A stretch of DNA of 5,810 nucleotides from assembly GCA_028279945.1 (NCBI GenBank), contig JANQMT010000002.1, positions 1 through 5,810 of the forward strand. Reading direction: 5' to 3'. Below the pieces are notes generated by a model. The model was not told the DNA's origin. It ran no database searches and worked only from the letters and a program-made list of their open reading frames with translations. A program made the translations under genes and the position numbers. Positions within the stretch are counted from its first letter, which is position 1; every line of letters begins with the position of its first letter. Positions 1-5,605 of this stretch are shown here, in pieces. Source of the DNA: JAKSCF01 sp028279945. Lineage in GTDB: Bacteria > Bacillota > Clostridia > Peptostreptococcales > JAAYPU01.

Positions 1-45
1 TTTTATGGTGGTAAATATATATCATACATGAGGGCAATGTATTGA
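1..45 (+). CDS. Possible 3' end of an upstream gene (partial, unidentified)
   Basis: Frame 1 is open from the window edge to a TGA at 43-45 and would encode the C-terminal residues FYGGKYISYMRAMY. The other two forward frames close earlier, at about base 12 and base 30. A gene ending here would fit the inverted repeat that begins 39 nt downstream. Fourteen stop-free codons can easily arise by chance even in AT-rich DNA, and the product is not recognisable, so this is only a tentative call. Confidence 0.2.
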   Translation, partial: FYGGKYISYMRAMY

Positions 46-83
46 TAGTCTATTTAAAAACTGTTATTATTCAGAGGTAAGAG

Positions 84-121
84 TAGCTGGTAACCTGTGT
101 TTCTATACAGGTTACCAGCTA
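84..121. repeat. Long perfect inverted repeat (15-bp arms) in the upstream region
   Basis: Bases 84-98 (TAGCTGGTAACCTGT) are the exact reverse complement of 107-121, separated by 8 nt. As RNA the stem could gain a G-U and a U-A pair, giving about 17 bp closed by a UUCU loop. A 15-bp perfect match is far beyond chance in a window this size. No T-run follows on the + strand (the next bases are TGTAAGATAATG), and the - strand flank is not T-rich either, so it is not a classic intrinsic terminator. It could be an atypical terminator or mRNA 3'-end stabiliser for a gene upstream, a dispersed intergenic palindrome, or a DNA-level operator. Confidence 0.75.
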
Positions 122-213
122 TGTAAGATAATGCAATATTAAGGAAACCTTGCGTAATTTTTATAAGAAAACAATTAGTGAATAAGAGGACAAATTAAGT
201 AGAAATACAGTAG

Positions 214-228
214 TGTATATTGTATACA
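214..228. promoter_or_regulatory. Short dyad, possible activator or operator site
   Basis: TGTATA-TTG-TATACA is a perfect 6-bp inverted repeat with a 3-bp centre, and it contains the 10-bp palindrome TTGTATACAA (220-229). Its centre lies about 180 bp upstream of the start point predicted for the sigma-54-type promoter, within the usual distance for an enhancer-binding-protein site. It also lies 5 bp upstream of a weak -35-like hexamer. A dyad of this size can occur by chance in AT-rich DNA, and no second copy was seen nearby. The role is inferred from position only. Confidence 0.3.
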
Positions 229-233
229 AGGTA

Positions 234-262
234 TTGATTTTTTAGACCCATCATGATATTCT
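234..262 (+). promoter_or_regulatory. Weak candidate sigma-A promoter
   Basis: TTGATT (234-239) and TATTCT (257-262) are separated by exactly 17 bp and each match four of six consensus bases. If used, the transcript would carry a leader of about 215 nt before rnfC, including the hairpin at 319-340. Such matches are common in AT-rich DNA, so this is only an alternative to the much better sigma-54-type match at 373-390. Confidence 0.2.
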
Positions 263-318
263 AATATCTGCTAAAGAAAAATTTAGAAAAAGACTTTTTG
301 TCCTATGTATTATAAAAT

Positions 319-340
319 AAATCTTAGTAATAAGATTTTT
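319..340 (+). terminator. Weak terminator-like hairpin before the operon promoter
   Basis: AAATCTTA (319-326) and TAAGATTT (331-338) form an 8-bp stem closed by GTAA, a GNRA-type tetraloop, and the T-run 336-340 overlaps the 3' arm. The stem is almost all A-T, so it would be weak. It lies about 35 bp upstream of the sigma-54-type promoter, where it might block read-through from upstream or attenuate a transcript starting near 270. As DNA it could instead be a protein-binding dyad. Chance occurrence cannot be excluded. Confidence 0.3.
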
Positions 341-372
341 AGATAAAAAACCTCTATTTTCAGTCATTTTTT

Positions 373-390
373 TTGGCATAGATATTGCGT
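373..390 (+). promoter_or_regulatory. Sigma-54 (-24/-12) promoter of the rnf operon
   Basis: The sequence TTGGCATAGATATTGCGT matches the sigma-54 consensus (YTGGCACR-N4-TTGCW) closely. It has TTGGCA for the -24 element, TTGC for the -12 element, and the invariant GG (375-376) and GC (387-388) exactly 10 bp apart. The main deviations are T for C after TGGCA and G for A/T after TTGC. Transcription would start near 400, leaving a leader of about 86 nt to the rnfC start. The orientation and location just ahead of the first gene support a real promoter. Sigma-54 promoters need an ATP-dependent enhancer-binding activator; no such gene is in the window. Confidence 0.7.
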
Positions 391-485
391 TAATAGACTG
401 AGTCAACTTATTATGAATCGTTATAATTTTCCAGCTACCTAATGGAATTATATATTAATTATTAGTTTGTGTAAGGAGTGATAAA

Positions 486-1814
486 ATGGAATTGCGGACT
501 TTTAAAGGTGGCATTCATCCACCTCATAGCAAAAGCTTTACAGAAGCAAAGCCCGTTGAAAAAGCTGAAGAGCCTAAAATTGTAAATATCCCTCTCCAGC
601 AGCATATCGGTGCTCCCTGCCAGCCAGTTGTTGAAGTAGGTGATAATGTTAAGGTTGGTCAAGTAATCGGTAATACAGAGGCGTTTGTTTCTGCACCCAT
701 ACACAGCAGTGTTTCCGGCGAAGTTAAAGGAATAAAACAAATGCTTACGCCTACAGGACAAGCTGTATGTATTACTATCGAATCAGATGGTAAAGGTGAA
801 ATTCACGAGAGTATTCAACCAAAACCTGATATTGAGACACTTTCAAAAGAAGAAATCATAAAGGTTATAAGAGAAGCAGGAATAACTGGAATGGGAGGAG
901 CATCTTTTCCAACGCATGTTAAATTGTCTCCACCACCTGACAAAGAAATAGATACAGTTATTTTAAATGGAGCTGAATGTGAACCTTATTTGACAGCTGA
1001 CGATAGACTAATGCTTGAAAATCCGGGACAAGTGGTATATGGATTAAAAGCAATTATGAAAGCTGTAGAGGTTAAGCAGGGATATATTGGTATAGAATCT
1101 AATAAACCTGATGCAATAAAATCCATGCAAGAAGCCGTAAAGGATGAATCAGGCATAGAAGTTGTGCCATTACAGGTAAAGTATCCGCAAGGTGCGGAAA
1201 AACAACTGATTTATGCATGTACAAAAAGAGAAGTACCATCGGGTAAATTACCTATGGAAGTAAAAGTAGTGGTGAATAATGTTGGTACAGCAGCGGCAAT
1301 TGGTGAAGCGTTTCAGACAGGCATGCCGTTAGTTGAAAGAATCACTTCTGTTACCGGATCAGCAGTAAAGGAACAAAAGAATTTAAGGATTAAAATAGGA
1401 ACATCTTTTAAAGAGATTATAGAACAATGTGGCGGATATAATGGAGAAGTAGGCAAGTTGATTATGGGTGGTCCTATGATGGGGCTTGCTCAATTTACTG
1501 ATGAAATCCCCTGTGTTAAAGGTACTTCAGGAATTTTAGTACTCTCAGAAGAAGATGCGAGACTTCCTGAGCCGGTCAACTGTATAAGATGTGCTAAGTG
1601 CGTTAGTATATGCCCAATTGGGTTGATGCCTGTTTATCTTAGTGCATATGCCCTAAAAGATATGTATGAGAATGCAGAACAAATTAATGCTTTAGACTGT
1701 ATTGAATGTGGTTCATGCTCATTTGTTTGTCCTTCTAAAAGGCCGCTTTTAGAAACCATTAGAGCAGCAAAAAGTGAAATCAATGCAAGAAAAAGAAAGC
1801 AACAACAAAAGTAG
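486..1814 (+). CDS. rnfC: Rnf complex subunit RnfC, NADH/FMN-binding Fe-S subunit
   Basis: RnfC is the peripheral cytoplasmic subunit of the Rnf complex; it binds FMN, carries two [4Fe-4S] clusters and is the site where NAD+ is reduced. The 442-residue protein has the N-terminal RnfC signature FKGGIHPPHSK (6-16) and a barrel-sandwich (biotinyl-like) region with GAPCQPVVEVGD (42-53) and APIHSSVSGEV (70-80). A NuoF-like Rossmann/FMN region follows with GITGMGGASFP (132-142) and NGAECEPYLTADDR (161-174), then YPQGAEKQ (233-240), an SLBB-like part and GGPMMG (328-333). Two ferredoxin motifs lie at Cys366/369/372/376 and Cys405/408/411/415. The tail is basic and Gln-rich. Length is normal for a Firmicutes RnfC. 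The start is set by AAGGAG (473-478), 7 nt upstream of ATG. It is the first gene of the operon; rnfD follows after 14 nt. Confidence 0.97.
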   Translation: MELRTFKGGIHPPHSKSFTEAKPVEKAEEPKIVNIPLQQHIGAPCQPVVEVGDNVKVGQVIGNTEAFVSAPIHSSVSGEVKGIKQMLTPTGQAVCITIESDGKGEIHESIQPKPDIETLSKEEIIKVIREAGITGMGGASFPTHVKLSPPPDKEIDTVILNGAECEPYLTADDRLMLENPGQVVYGLKAIMKAVEVKQGYIGIESNKPDAIKSMQEAVKDESGIEVVPLQVKYPQGAEKQLIYACTKREVPSGKLPMEVKVVVNNVGTAAAIGEAFQTGMPLVERITSVTGSAVKEQKNLRIKIGTSFKEIIEQCGGYNGEVGKLIMGGPMMGLAQFTDEIPCVKGTSGILVLSEEDARLPEPVNCIRCAKCVSICPIGLMPVYLSAYALKDMYENAEQINALDCIECGSCSFVCPSKRPLLETIRAAKSEINARKRKQQQK

Positions 1815-1828
1815 AGGGGGTTAAGAAA

Positions 1829-2770
1829 ATGGATAAAAAAATGATTGTATCATCGTCACCTCATATCAGGTCTTATGAATCAGTAGATAATGTAATGAGA
1901 GATGTGGTTATCGCCCTAATTCCTGCTATTCTTGCTAGTATTTACTTTTTTAGATTAGGCGCGGTTAAGATACTCGTTTTCGCTGTAGTATCTGCAGTTA
2001 TAACAGAAGCAGTCTGTCAAAAATTAATGAAGAGACATGTAACGATAAATGATTGGAGTGCAGTGGTTACCGGAATATTATTGGCTTTGAATATACCGGC
2101 TACAGCATCTTGGTGGATTCCGGTTATTGGTTCTATGTTCGCAATTATTATTGTTAAGCAAATATTTGGAGGATTGGGACATAATTTTATGAACCCTGCC
2201 CTTGCAGGACGTGCTATGCTTATAGCATCATGGCCGGTACAAATGACTAATTGGGTTGCTCCGGGACCGGATGCGGTGAGTACAGTTACACCTTTAGCGA
2301 TATTAGGGGGAGAAGCAGACCCAAGTATTGTTTTACCGTCATTGACGGATTTGATAATCGGTAATATTGGTGGATGTCTTGGAGAAACATCAGCTGCTTT
2401 CTTAATCCTTGGGGGTGTATATCTGGTATATAAAAAGGTTATAACACCTAGAATTCCTTTAATATATATTGGAACGGTTGCAGTGTTAACACTGATTATT
2501 GGTGGTTTTGATATCAATTATATGCTGTATCACATATTTGCCGGAGGTTTAATGTTAGGTGCTATTTTTATGGCAACAGATTATGCATCATCCCCGATAA
2601 CACCTAAAGGTCAAGTGATATTTGCATTAGGATGTGGTATCATTACTACAGTTATCAGGGTTTATGGTGGATATCCGGAAGGTGTATCCTTTGCTATCCT
2701 GTTTATGAATGTAGCCGCTCCACTTTTAGATAAATACACAAGTCCTAGATTATTCGGGGAGGTAAAGTAG
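1829..2770 (+). CDS. rnfD: Rnf complex subunit RnfD, membrane flavoprotein
   Basis: RnfD is an integral membrane subunit, homologous to NqrB of Na+-NQR, that carries a covalently bound FMN and is thought to take part in ion translocation. The 313-residue protein has about nine hydrophobic segments (near 25-42, 44-63, 77-95, 97-113, 187-203, 210-226, 231-250, 262-280 and 285-299). Family motifs are GGLGHNFMNPALAGRAM (114-130), DAVSTVTPLA (148-157) and MATDYASSPITPKG (248-261). Thr154 in STVT is the expected FMN attachment residue; many relatives have SGAT here, so the two middle residues differ but Ser and Thr are kept. The Shine-Dalgarno GAGGGGG (1814-1820) overlaps the last base of the rnfC stop codon and lies 8 nt before ATG, which suggests coupled translation. 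Confidence 0.97.
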   Translation: MDKKMIVSSSPHIRSYESVDNVMRDVVIALIPAILASIYFFRLGAVKILVFAVVSAVITEAVCQKLMKRHVTINDWSAVVTGILLALNIPATASWWIPVIGSMFAIIIVKQIFGGLGHNFMNPALAGRAMLIASWPVQMTNWVAPGPDAVSTVTPLAILGGEADPSIVLPSLTDLIIGNIGGCLGETSAAFLILGGVYLVYKKVITPRIPLIYIGTVAVLTLIIGGFDINYMLYHIFAGGLMLGAIFMATDYASSPITPKGQVIFALGCGIITTVIRVYGGYPEGVSFAILFMNVAAPLLDKYTSPRLFGEVK

Positions 2771-2771
2771 A

Positions 2772-3335
2772 ATGAAAGAAGTAATTAAACTTGGCGTTAT
2801 ATTATGTATTATTGCCGCAGTTGCTGCGGCTGCCCTCGGATATATCAATGGCATAACAGCGGGTCCAATAGAAGAACAAAAGATACTGGCCGATACGGCA
2901 TCGAGAAAAGAAGCACTTCCTAAGGCAGAAAAATTTTCTCAGCTTGAAGTACAATCGCCTGATCAATTTATAATTGTTGCTGAAGTTTATGAAGGGACTG
3001 CCGGTGGTAATACGGTAGGATATACTTTAAAGACCGTACCCAATGGTTATGGCGGTATAATAGAAGTTATGGTAGGTATTAATGCAGAAGGTGTTGTCAC
3101 CGGTGTTAAAATCGGTAACCATACTGAAACACCTGGTTTAGGGGCTAAGGTAGCTGATGATGAGTATAAAAACCAATATCAGGGTAAAACAGCTGATATG
3201 GAAATTATGGTTATTAAAGCCGGAACACCTTCAGATAATGAAATCGTAGCTGTTTCCGGTGCAACGATTACTTCTGACGCTGTAACAAAAGGGGTAAACG
3301 AAGCAATTAAGTATTATAATGAGAATCTTAAATAG
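2772..3335 (+). CDS. rnfG: Rnf complex subunit RnfG, covalent FMN subunit
   Basis: RnfG is anchored by one N-terminal membrane helix and carries a covalent FMN on its extracytoplasmic domain; it is homologous to NqrC. The 187-residue protein has a hydrophobic Ala-rich helix at about 5-24, a linker, and an FMN-binding domain at about 75-180. HTETPGLGAKV (117-127) and VSGATITSDAVTKGV (161-175) are the family signatures. Thr165 in SGAT is the predicted phosphoester attachment site for FMN. There is no lipobox cysteine, so the helix should stay as an uncleaved anchor. ATG begins one base after the rnfD stop, with GGGGAGG (2756-2762) inside the end of rnfD, so translation is probably coupled. Attachment of FMN needs an ApbE-type flavin transferase, which is not encoded in this window. 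Confidence 0.96.
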   Translation: MKEVIKLGVILCIIAAVAAAALGYINGITAGPIEEQKILADTASRKEALPKAEKFSQLEVQSPDQFIIVAEVYEGTAGGNTVGYTLKTVPNGYGGIIEVMVGINAEGVVTGVKIGNHTETPGLGAKVADDEYKNQYQGKTADMEIMVIKAGTPSDNEIVAVSGATITSDAVTKGVNEAIKYYNENLK

Positions 3336-3364
3336 ATTGAATAAGGAAGATTGGAGGGAACGAT

Positions 3365-3973
3365 ATGAGAATTGGAAAAACTCTGCTAAACGGCATTGCA
3401 GCTGAAAATCCCGTATTTATACAGATGCTTGGTATGTGTCCGACATTAGCGGTTACGACATCAGCCATTAATGGTATCGGTATGGGTCTTGCTACCACTG
3501 CGGTTTTGTTAGGTTCAAATATAGTTATTTCAGCACTTAAAAATATTATACCCAGTAAAATACGTATACCTGCTTTCATAGTAGTTATTGCTACTTTCGT
3601 TACAATTGTAGGCTTGCTAATGAAAGCGTACGCGCCTGAACTGGATGAAGCGTTAGGATTATTTATTCCTCTTATTGTAGTAAACTGTATTATTCTAGGA
3701 AGAGCAGAATCTTTTGCTTCTAAAAACTCTGTCATAGATTCCATTGCTGATGCTATAGGAATGGGAGCAGGATTTACTATAGCATTGTTTATGTTAGGTG
3801 CTATAAGAGAGATTATTGGAGCAGGCGAGATCTTTGGTTATGCTTTATTCGGTGAAGCATATCAACCTGCATTGATTATGATTCTTCCTCCAGGTGCTTT
3901 CTTAGCACTAGGGCTATTATTAGCATTCTTTAATTGGATGGCAGCTAGAAAAGCAAGGAGGGTAAGCAAATGA
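3365..3973 (+). CDS. rnfE: Rnf complex subunit RnfE, membrane subunit
   Basis: RnfE is an integral membrane subunit homologous to NqrD. With RnfA it forms a pseudo-symmetric pair of opposite topology that holds a [2Fe-2S] cluster in the membrane and lies on the electron path between RnfB and RnfG. The 202-residue protein has about six hydrophobic segments. Motifs are NGIAAENPVF (9-18), LGMCPTLAVTTSA (22-34) and IPLIVVNCIILGRAE (101-115). Cys25 and Cys108 are the expected cluster ligands. The basic tail WMAARKARRVSK is likely cytoplasmic. GGAGGG (3353-3358) is 6 nt before ATG. The 29-nt gap after rnfG is the longest in the operon and holds no visible promoter or hairpin. Its stop overlaps the rnfA start. 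Confidence 0.96.
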   Translation: MRIGKTLLNGIAAENPVFIQMLGMCPTLAVTTSAINGIGMGLATTAVLLGSNIVISALKNIIPSKIRIPAFIVVIATFVTIVGLLMKAYAPELDEALGLFIPLIVVNCIILGRAESFASKNSVIDSIADAIGMGAGFTIALFMLGAIREIIGAGEIFGYALFGEAYQPALIMILPPGAFLALGLLLAFFNWMAARKARRVSK

Positions 3974-4551
3974 GTGCAACAGGATTATTTGTTATATTGG
4001 TAAGCAGCATATTGGTTAACAACTATGTACTTTCAAAATTCTTAGGTATTTGTCCTTTTCTTGGTGTATCAAAACAAGTTGAAACCTCTATAGGGATGAG
4101 TATGGCGGTTACCTTTGTAATGACATTAGCGTCTATTATTACCTATGTGATACATCACTTAATTCTTGTGAATTTTCATTTAGAATATTTACAGACCATT
4201 GCATTCATCTTGGTTATCGCTTCATTGGTACAGTTTGTAGAGATGGTTGTACAAAAGGTAAGTCCCTCATTATATAAGGCTTTGGGCGTATATCTTCCAC
4301 TTATTACAACCAACTGTGCTGTGTTAGGTTTAACCATTATCAATATTCAAGAAAATTATGGTATTGTAGAGACCATCGTTAATGCACTTGGTGCATCTAT
4401 AGGATTTGGATTAGCAATTATATTATTTGCAGGCATTAGAGAAAGATTGGAATTATCTGATGTACCTGCAGTATTTCAAGGATTTCCGATAGCACTTATA
4501 ACAGCAAGTCTAATGGCGATTGCTTTTGGCGGCTTTATTGGACTTGTATAG
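3970..4551 (+). CDS. rnfA: Rnf complex subunit RnfA, membrane subunit
   Basis: RnfA is the integral membrane partner of RnfE and is homologous to NqrE. Together they bind the intramembrane [2Fe-2S] cluster thought to link electron transfer to ion movement. The 193-residue protein has about six hydrophobic segments (near 5-22, 42-65, 71-93, 103-122, 128-146 and 170-193). NNYVLSKFLGICPFLGVS (17-34) and LPLITTNCAVLG (109-120) are strongly diagnostic; Cys28 and Cys116 are the predicted ligands, matching Cys25 and Cys108 of RnfE. ATG overlaps the rnfE stop in ATGA (3970-3973), with AAGGAGGG (3955-3962) 7 nt upstream. This arrangement favours translational coupling and roughly equal amounts of the two partners. 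Confidence 0.97.
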   Translation: MSATGLFVILVSSILVNNYVLSKFLGICPFLGVSKQVETSIGMSMAVTFVMTLASIITYVIHHLILVNFHLEYLQTIAFILVIASLVQFVEMVVQKVSPSLYKALGVYLPLITTNCAVLGLTIINIQENYGIVETIVNALGASIGFGLAIILFAGIRERLELSDVPAVFQGFPIALITASLMAIAFGGFIGLV

Positions 4552-4552
4552 G

Positions 4553-4559
4553 AAGGAGG
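4553..4559 (+). promoter_or_regulatory. Ribosome binding site that decides the rnfB start
   Basis: AAGGAGG lies directly after the rnfA stop codon. Three in-frame ATG codons follow at 4560, 4563 and 4569, with spacings of 0, 3 and 9 nt. Only the third has normal spacing, so translation most likely begins at 4569 and the longest reading frame overstates the protein by three residues (MMT). Confidence 0.75.
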
Positions 4560-4568
4560 ATGATGACA

Positions 4569-5552
4569 ATGGATATATCAAACATTATTGTTCCGGTTAT
4601 CAGCCTTGGTGGAATGGGACTTGTTTTTGGTGCAGGACTTGCTTACGCATCTCAAAAATTTGCAGTTGAAGTAGACCCTAGAATTACTGCTATTAGAGAC
4701 GTACTTCCCGGAGCAAACTGTGGAGGCTGCGGATATCCCGGCTGCGACGGGTTTGCAGCAGGCGTTATAGATGGAAAAGCACCGGCTAATGGATGCCCGG
4801 TAGCCAGTGATGAAGCAGCAGAGAAAATTGCCTCTATTATGGGACAGGAAGCCGTTTCCGGAGAAAAGATGGTAGCTAGAGTGATCTGTGCCGGAGGCGT
4901 AAGCAACAGTAAAGAAAGTTTTGAATACTACGGTGTAGAGGACTGTAAAACGGCGAACATGTTTAAAGGCGGAAGTAAAAGCTGTAAACATGGATGTATG
5001 GGACTTGGGACATGTGTTAAAGTTTGTCCTTTTGATGCTATAGAAATAAATGATGACAGACTGGCAGTTATCAATGAGGATAAATGTACAGGCTGCGGTA
5101 AATGTATAGACGAGTGTCCAAAAGACGTTATAGCAATGGTACCTTATGACCAAGACGTTTTTGTGGATTGTAATAGTAAAGAAAAGGGTAAAGAAGTTAA
5201 ACAAAAATGTGAAATTGGTTGTATTGGATGCCGGATTTGTGTGAAAGCGTGTCCATTTGATGCCATCACATTTGATAGTAATTTGGCCACCATTGACTAT
5301 ACAAAATGTAAAAATTGTATGATATGTGCTCAAAAATGCCCAACGAAAGCCATATATGCAAATTTTGAAAATAGAAAGAAAGCTGAAATTATTGACGATA
5401 AATGCATTAAGTGTACAATTTGTAAAAAGAATTGTCCGGTAGATGCTATTGAAGGAGAAGTCAAACAACCGCATAAGATACTTGAAGATAAATGTATTGG
5501 ATGTGGAATATGCGAAGAAAAGTGTCCTAAAGATGCTATACTGATGAAGTAA
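4569..5552 (+). CDS. rnfB: Rnf complex subunit RnfB, multi-cluster ferredoxin-like subunit (long clostridial type)
   Basis: RnfB is the electron entry subunit: it accepts electrons from reduced ferredoxin and passes them along Fe-S clusters toward the membrane. From the chosen start it has 327 residues. An N-terminal membrane helix (about 3-28) is followed by NCGGCGYPGCDGF with Cys51/54/59 and Cys76, the usual N-terminal [4Fe-4S] site. Six ferredoxin-type motifs follow: Cys139/143/149/153 (irregular spacing), 173/176/179/183, 218/221/224/228, 247/250/253/257, 279/282/285/289 and 309/312/315/319. Cys107, 126, 201 and 214 lie outside these motifs. All 32 cysteines could therefore serve eight [4Fe-4S] clusters; that count is my inference. 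Proteobacterial RnfB is much shorter, with two ferredoxin motifs. rnfB is the last gene, 17 nt after rnfA, and is followed by a terminator. Confidence 0.96.
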   Translation: MDISNIIVPVISLGGMGLVFGAGLAYASQKFAVEVDPRITAIRDVLPGANCGGCGYPGCDGFAAGVIDGKAPANGCPVASDEAAEKIASIMGQEAVSGEKMVARVICAGGVSNSKESFEYYGVEDCKTANMFKGGSKSCKHGCMGLGTCVKVCPFDAIEINDDRLAVINEDKCTGCGKCIDECPKDVIAMVPYDQDVFVDCNSKEKGKEVKQKCEIGCIGCRICVKACPFDAITFDSNLATIDYTKCKNCMICAQKCPTKAIYANFENRKKAEIIDDKCIKCTICKKNCPVDAIEGEVKQPHKILEDKCIGCGICEEKCPKDAILMK

Positions 5553-5568
5553 ATAAAGAAGAGGTAAA

Positions 5569-5605
5569 AGAAGGCTGAATCAATAAATTTGATCCGGCCT
5601 TTTCT
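5569..5605 (+). terminator. Intrinsic terminator of the rnf operon
   Basis: AAGGCTGAATCAA (5571-5583) pairs with TTGATCCGGCCTT (5589-5601) across a 5-nt loop, giving a 13-position stem with one G-U pair and one A-C mismatch. Flanking bases 5569-5570 can add an A-U and a G-U pair. The 3' arm runs into TTTTC followed by TATTATATAG. The hairpin starts 16 nt after the rnfB stop. On the - strand the stem is followed by a T-rich stretch (TTCTTTTACC), so it could also stop a convergent transcript from beyond the window. Confidence 0.85.

Larger units (their letters stand above)
122..370. other. AT-rich non-coding region upstream of rnfC
   Basis: No convincing open reading frame was found on either strand between the inverted repeat and the sigma-54-type promoter. 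The stretch carries several A-runs and T-runs (centres near 280, 289, 297, 338, 348, 358 and 370), a short dyad, a weak sigma-A-like promoter and a weak hairpin, each listed separately. No tRNA, riboswitch or other structured RNA was recognised. The position and content fit a regulatory region for the rnf operon. Confidence 0.6.

Noticed and set aside
214..229. Rex redox-repressor operator at the TTGTATACAA palindrome
   Set aside because: Rex sites have TTGT and ACAA half-sites in an 18-bp frame; here the halves are fused into 10 bp, so the spacing does not fit.
277..291. Partial resemblance to a CodY box (AATTTTCWGAAAATT)
   Set aside because: About five of fifteen positions mismatch, which is common in DNA this AT-rich.
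287..299. AAAAAG-A-CTTTTT as a hairpin
   Set aside because: The one-base loop is sterically impossible, and opening pairs leaves a trivial A-T stem.
422..427. TATAAT as the -10 of a sigma-A promoter close to rnfC
   Set aside because: The -10 is perfect, but there is no acceptable -35 hexamer at 16-18 bp spacing and no extended -10 TG.
462..761. Open frame of 99 codons on the - strand over the start of rnfC
   Set aside because: It is antisense to the well-supported rnfC, has no recognisable domain, and its composition is that of a shadow frame.
2481..2494. Perfect 14-bp palindrome CAGTGTTAACACTG in rnfD
   Set aside because: It lies within conserved coding sequence, and one palindrome of this length is not far from chance expectation for a window of 5.8 kb.
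2017..2517. Open frame of 166 codons on the - strand inside rnfD
   Set aside because: It overlaps a clear membrane-protein gene; its Ile/Pro/Thr-rich product follows from reading the complement of rnfD codons.
3328..3744. Open frame of 138 codons on the - strand over rnfE
   Set aside because: It is a shadow of rnfE, with no independent motif.
4578..5474. Open frames of 298 and 84 codons on the - strand over rnfB
   Set aside because: Both are mirror frames of the cysteine-rich rnfB. The 298-codon product is rich in Phe, Thr and Asn with no domain, and rnfB is certain.
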